Positions 52,151 to 53,983 of a DNA stretch of 53,983 bases are shown here, in pieces. The stretch spans positions 1-53,983 of the forward strand of contig CALVAW010000008.1 in the NCBI GenBank assembly GCA_944325655.1, given 5' to 3'. How positions within the stretch are numbered: position 1 is the first letter of the stretch; every line of letters begins with the position of its first letter. The translations under genes were made by a program, and so were the position numbers. A model generated the notes under the pieces. That model saw nothing but the letters and a program-made list of their open reading frames with translations. It was not told the DNA's origin and ran no database searches. The DNA is from Candidatus Gastranaerophilales bacterium (GTDB taxonomy: Bacteria; Cyanobacteriota; Vampirovibrionia; Gastranaerophilales; Gastranaerophilaceae).

Positions 52151-53845
52151 ATGGCTTTACCAAATGTAGCTTATTTTTCGATGGAGATTGCAATTGATCA
52201 GTCCCTTGCGACATATTCTGGCGGCTTAGGATTTTTAGCCGGTTCTCATATGCAATCAGCAGGATATTTACAAATGCCGATGGTTGGCGTAACCATGTTG
52301 TGGTCTTTTGGATATTACGACCAAAGAATTAATGAAAACGGCAACGTTGAAGTAGCATATATAAGAAAACATTATGATTTCTTAACTGACATCAACACAT
52401 CAACAACTGTTAAAGTATTTGGAGAAGATGTAACAGTAAAAGCATATAAAGTTGAAGGCGAACTATTCGGAACTTGTCCTATTTATCTCCTTACAACAGA
52501 CGTAGAAGGAAATTCGGAATGGGCAAGAAAAATCTCTCACAAATTATATGATGGAGATGAAAAAATTCGTATAGCTCAAGAAACCGTCCTAGGTATAGGC
52601 GGTGTCAGAATACTTCAAGCAGTCGGATATAATTTTGATGCTATACATTTAAACGAAGGACACGCACTTCCTGCTGCATTTGAATTATTAAGACAATATA
52701 ACGGCGACCTTAAAGCAGTCAGAAGAAAAACAGTGTTTACAACTCATACACCTGTTCCTGCAGGAAACGAAGTACACTGGGTAGACACACTGCTTGAAGG
52801 CGGATTTTTCTCCGGATGTTCAAGAGAAACAGCTGTTGAATTAGGCGGGGAAAATTTCTCACTTACGGTTGCTGCTCTTAGAATGTCCAGAATAGCAAAT
52901 GCAGTTTCTCAGCTTCATGGTCTTGTTGCTAACAAGATGTGGGAATGGGTAAAAGACAGATGTCCTATTAAAGCTATTACAAATGCGGTTAATCTTCACT
53001 ATTGGCAAGATGAAAGAATTGCAAAGGCAAAAACCCCGCAAGAGTTGCTAGACGCAAAATATGAAATGAAAAAAGACTTGTTCCAATATATTTCAGACAC
53101 CCAAGGAAAACGTTTTGATCCGAACGTACTAACAATTACTTGGGCGAGAAGATTTGCAGACTATAAACGTGCTTGGTTGATACTTATGGATGAAGATAGA
53201 ATCGGCAAATTGTTGAATGAAAATAAAGTTCAATTAATTTTTGCAGGAAAATTCCATCCGGATGATTTAATGGGCAAGGAAACTTTCAATAACATACTTA
53301 AAAAATCATACAACATGAAAAACGTGGTTGTACTTCCGGGATATGAATTGGCACTTTCAGCAAGACTTAAAAAAGGCTCTGATATATGGTTAAATACTCC
53401 GACTCGTCCTCTTGAAGCATCAGGTACTTCAGGAATGTCTGCTAACATGAATGGAGCACTTCACTTCTCTACATACGACGGTTGGACGGTTGAAGGCACA
53501 TTCCCTGGAATTAACGGATATACAATTGAATACCCGGGACTTGATGATGATATTCCATGGGAAGAAAGACACTGGAAAGACCACAGATGTATGATGAATA
53601 CTCTTGAAAATGAAATAATACCGACATATTACGAAAACAAACAAGAATGGGCTCGCTTAATGCGCCAAGCTATGAGAACAGCAGAAGGATATTTTAATTC
53701 TGACAGAATGGTAATCGAATACTTTAACAGAATTTATAAACCTATAGCTCATGGCGGAGCTCAAGCAGGAGAAGAAGATAAAGGTGAATCAAAACCTTTT
53801 GAAGCTCCAAACCAAGATGCTTGGACGTATTCAAATATCAAGTAA
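52151..53845 (+). CDS. alpha-glucan phosphorylase-like protein (GT35) lacking the PLP lysine
   Basis: 564 aa. It resembles archaeal-type/short GlgP: NVAYFSMEIAIDQSLATYSG, GYNFDAIHLNEGHALPA, TVFTTHTPVPAGNE, ITWARRFADYKRAW, AGKFHPDDLMGKE and RPLEASGTSGMSANMNGALH. Phosphorylases bind pyridoxal phosphate through a lysine in GTSGMK; here the position is serine (S430, codon TCT at 53438-53440). Other family blocks remain. The role is probably in glycogen or maltodextrin metabolism. Loss of the cofactor lysine argues against ordinary phosphorolysis, so it could act as another retaining glucosyltransferase, a glycogen-binding protein or a dead paralogue. Shorter than GlgP of M. tuberculosis type (about 850 aa). 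Monocistronic. Confidence 0.87.
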   Translation: MALPNVAYFSMEIAIDQSLATYSGGLGFLAGSHMQSAGYLQMPMVGVTMLWSFGYYDQRINENGNVEVAYIRKHYDFLTDINTSTTVKVFGEDVTVKAYKVEGELFGTCPIYLLTTDVEGNSEWARKISHKLYDGDEKIRIAQETVLGIGGVRILQAVGYNFDAIHLNEGHALPAAFELLRQYNGDLKAVRRKTVFTTHTPVPAGNEVHWVDTLLEGGFFSGCSRETAVELGGENFSLTVAALRMSRIANAVSQLHGLVANKMWEWVKDRCPIKAITNAVNLHYWQDERIAKAKTPQELLDAKYEMKKDLFQYISDTQGKRFDPNVLTITWARRFADYKRAWLILMDEDRIGKLLNENKVQLIFAGKFHPDDLMGKETFNNILKKSYNMKNVVVLPGYELALSARLKKGSDIWLNTPTRPLEASGTSGMSANMNGALHFSTYDGWTVEGTFPGINGYTIEYPGLDDDIPWEERHWKDHRCMMNTLENEIIPTYYENKQEWARLMRQAMRTAEGYFNSDRMVIEYFNRIYKPIAHGGAQAGEEDKGESKPFEAPNQDAWTYSNIK

Positions 53846-53862
53846 ATCAAAACATAGATAAA

Positions 53863-53892
53863 AATCCTCGGTTATAACCGAGGATTTTTTTA
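53863..53892 (+). terminator. terminator of the glucan-phosphorylase-like gene
   Basis: Stem AATCCTCGGT/ACCGAGGATT (about 53863-53872 with 53877-53886) followed by T's. It lies 18 bases after the stop codon. Confidence 0.85.
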
Positions 53893-53893
53893 T

Positions 53894-53921
53894 AAAAAAA
53901 GAGTGATTGGATAATCACTCT
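53894..53921 (-). terminator. terminator of the minus-strand pilin-like gene at the right edge
   Basis: Stem AGAGTGATT/AATCACTCT (53900-53908 with 53913-53921), four-base loop. On the minus strand a T7 tract follows (complement of 53894-53900). It confirms a gene entering from the right. Confidence 0.8.
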
Positions 53922-53943
53922 AAAACACAAAATAATATGAAAT

Positions 53944-53983
53944 TTATTCTGTATCCATTTCTGTAACACAGCGAACAGAAACA
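53944..53983 (-). CDS. C-terminal tail of a second Cys-rich pilin-like/DUF1566-type protein (partial)
   Basis: Only the last 12 codons and the stop lie in the window. They read VSVRCVTEMDTE, which nearly matches the end of the 549-2387 protein (FSVRCVTDMN). A minus-strand terminator follows it. The 5' part is outside, so its length, prepilin signal and Cys-rich core cannot be seen, but a paralogue of the first gene, or another protein with the same DUF1566-like domain, is the direct reading. Confidence 0.7.
   Translation of the reverse strand, partial: VSVRCVTEMDTE

Noticed and set aside
1-53983. Insertion sequences, prophage or integrase genes
   Set aside because: No transposase, integrase or phage structural motif is seen in any frame. 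The lone XRE regulator is not enough.

Overview
The window is AT-rich chromosomal DNA that reads as a non-photosynthetic relative of the Cyanobacteria, most likely a gut-type Vampirovibrionia/Melainabacteria (Gastranaerophilales-like) genome. This is inference from gene content. RNA polymerase beta' is split into separate rpoC1 and rpoC2 genes in an rpoB-rpoC1-rpoC2 cluster with no rplJL beside it, and rpoC2 carries a long insertion in the trigger loop. The window also has a VKOR-thioredoxin fusion, a DUF4330 gene and an IctB/O-antigen-ligase-like gene. A diderm envelope is indicated by TonB-ExbB-ExbD, two giant AsmA-like proteins, a heptose-phosphate kinase, and manC and rmlD.

Layout. 1-80: 3' end of a 5S rRNA and its terminator. 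94-2387: an XRE-type regulator divergent from a prepilin-like, extremely cysteine-rich surface protein; the tail of a second such protein enters at the right edge (53944-53983). 2502-2589: tRNA-Ser(GGA). 2764-8434: a small unknown protein, then on the minus strand a membrane acyltransferase, a secreted trehalose-synthase-like GH13 enzyme and a family-5 solute-binding protein. 8519-10792: rmlD and manC. 10793-14570: an unknown repeated-motif membrane protein behind an attenuator-like RNA element, and a divergent mutS. 14646-23609: rpoC2, rpoC1, rpoB. 23942-25696: queH and VKOR-DsbA. 25825-26877: a DnaJ-family protein with half a zinc finger.

26936-38855 is the envelope block: tonB-exbB-exbD-exbD-asmA on the minus strand, two secreted proteins of related architecture, and a divergent second AsmA-like gene. 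38920-41831: gap and a tandem pair of paralogous secreted coiled-coil proteins. 42118-46014: a glycosyltransferase, heptose kinase, DUF4330 and IctB-like operon. 45966-47527: nanK-nanE amino-sugar catabolism. 47588-51957: a small membrane protein, then glmU-prs-udg-DHH. 52151-53845: an alpha-glucan-phosphorylase-like enzyme that lacks the expected PLP lysine.

Three things stand out. First, a proton-motive-force motor (TonB/ExbBD) is tightly coupled to an AsmA-like bridge protein, which suggests an energised envelope lipid or glycan transport system. Second, pilin-like proteins join a type IV prepilin head to eukaryote-like Cys-rich repeats and a DUF1566-like tail. Third, many first-in-operon genes lack a Shine-Dalgarno and have a -10 hexamer 6-7 bases before the ATG, which suggests common leaderless transcription.
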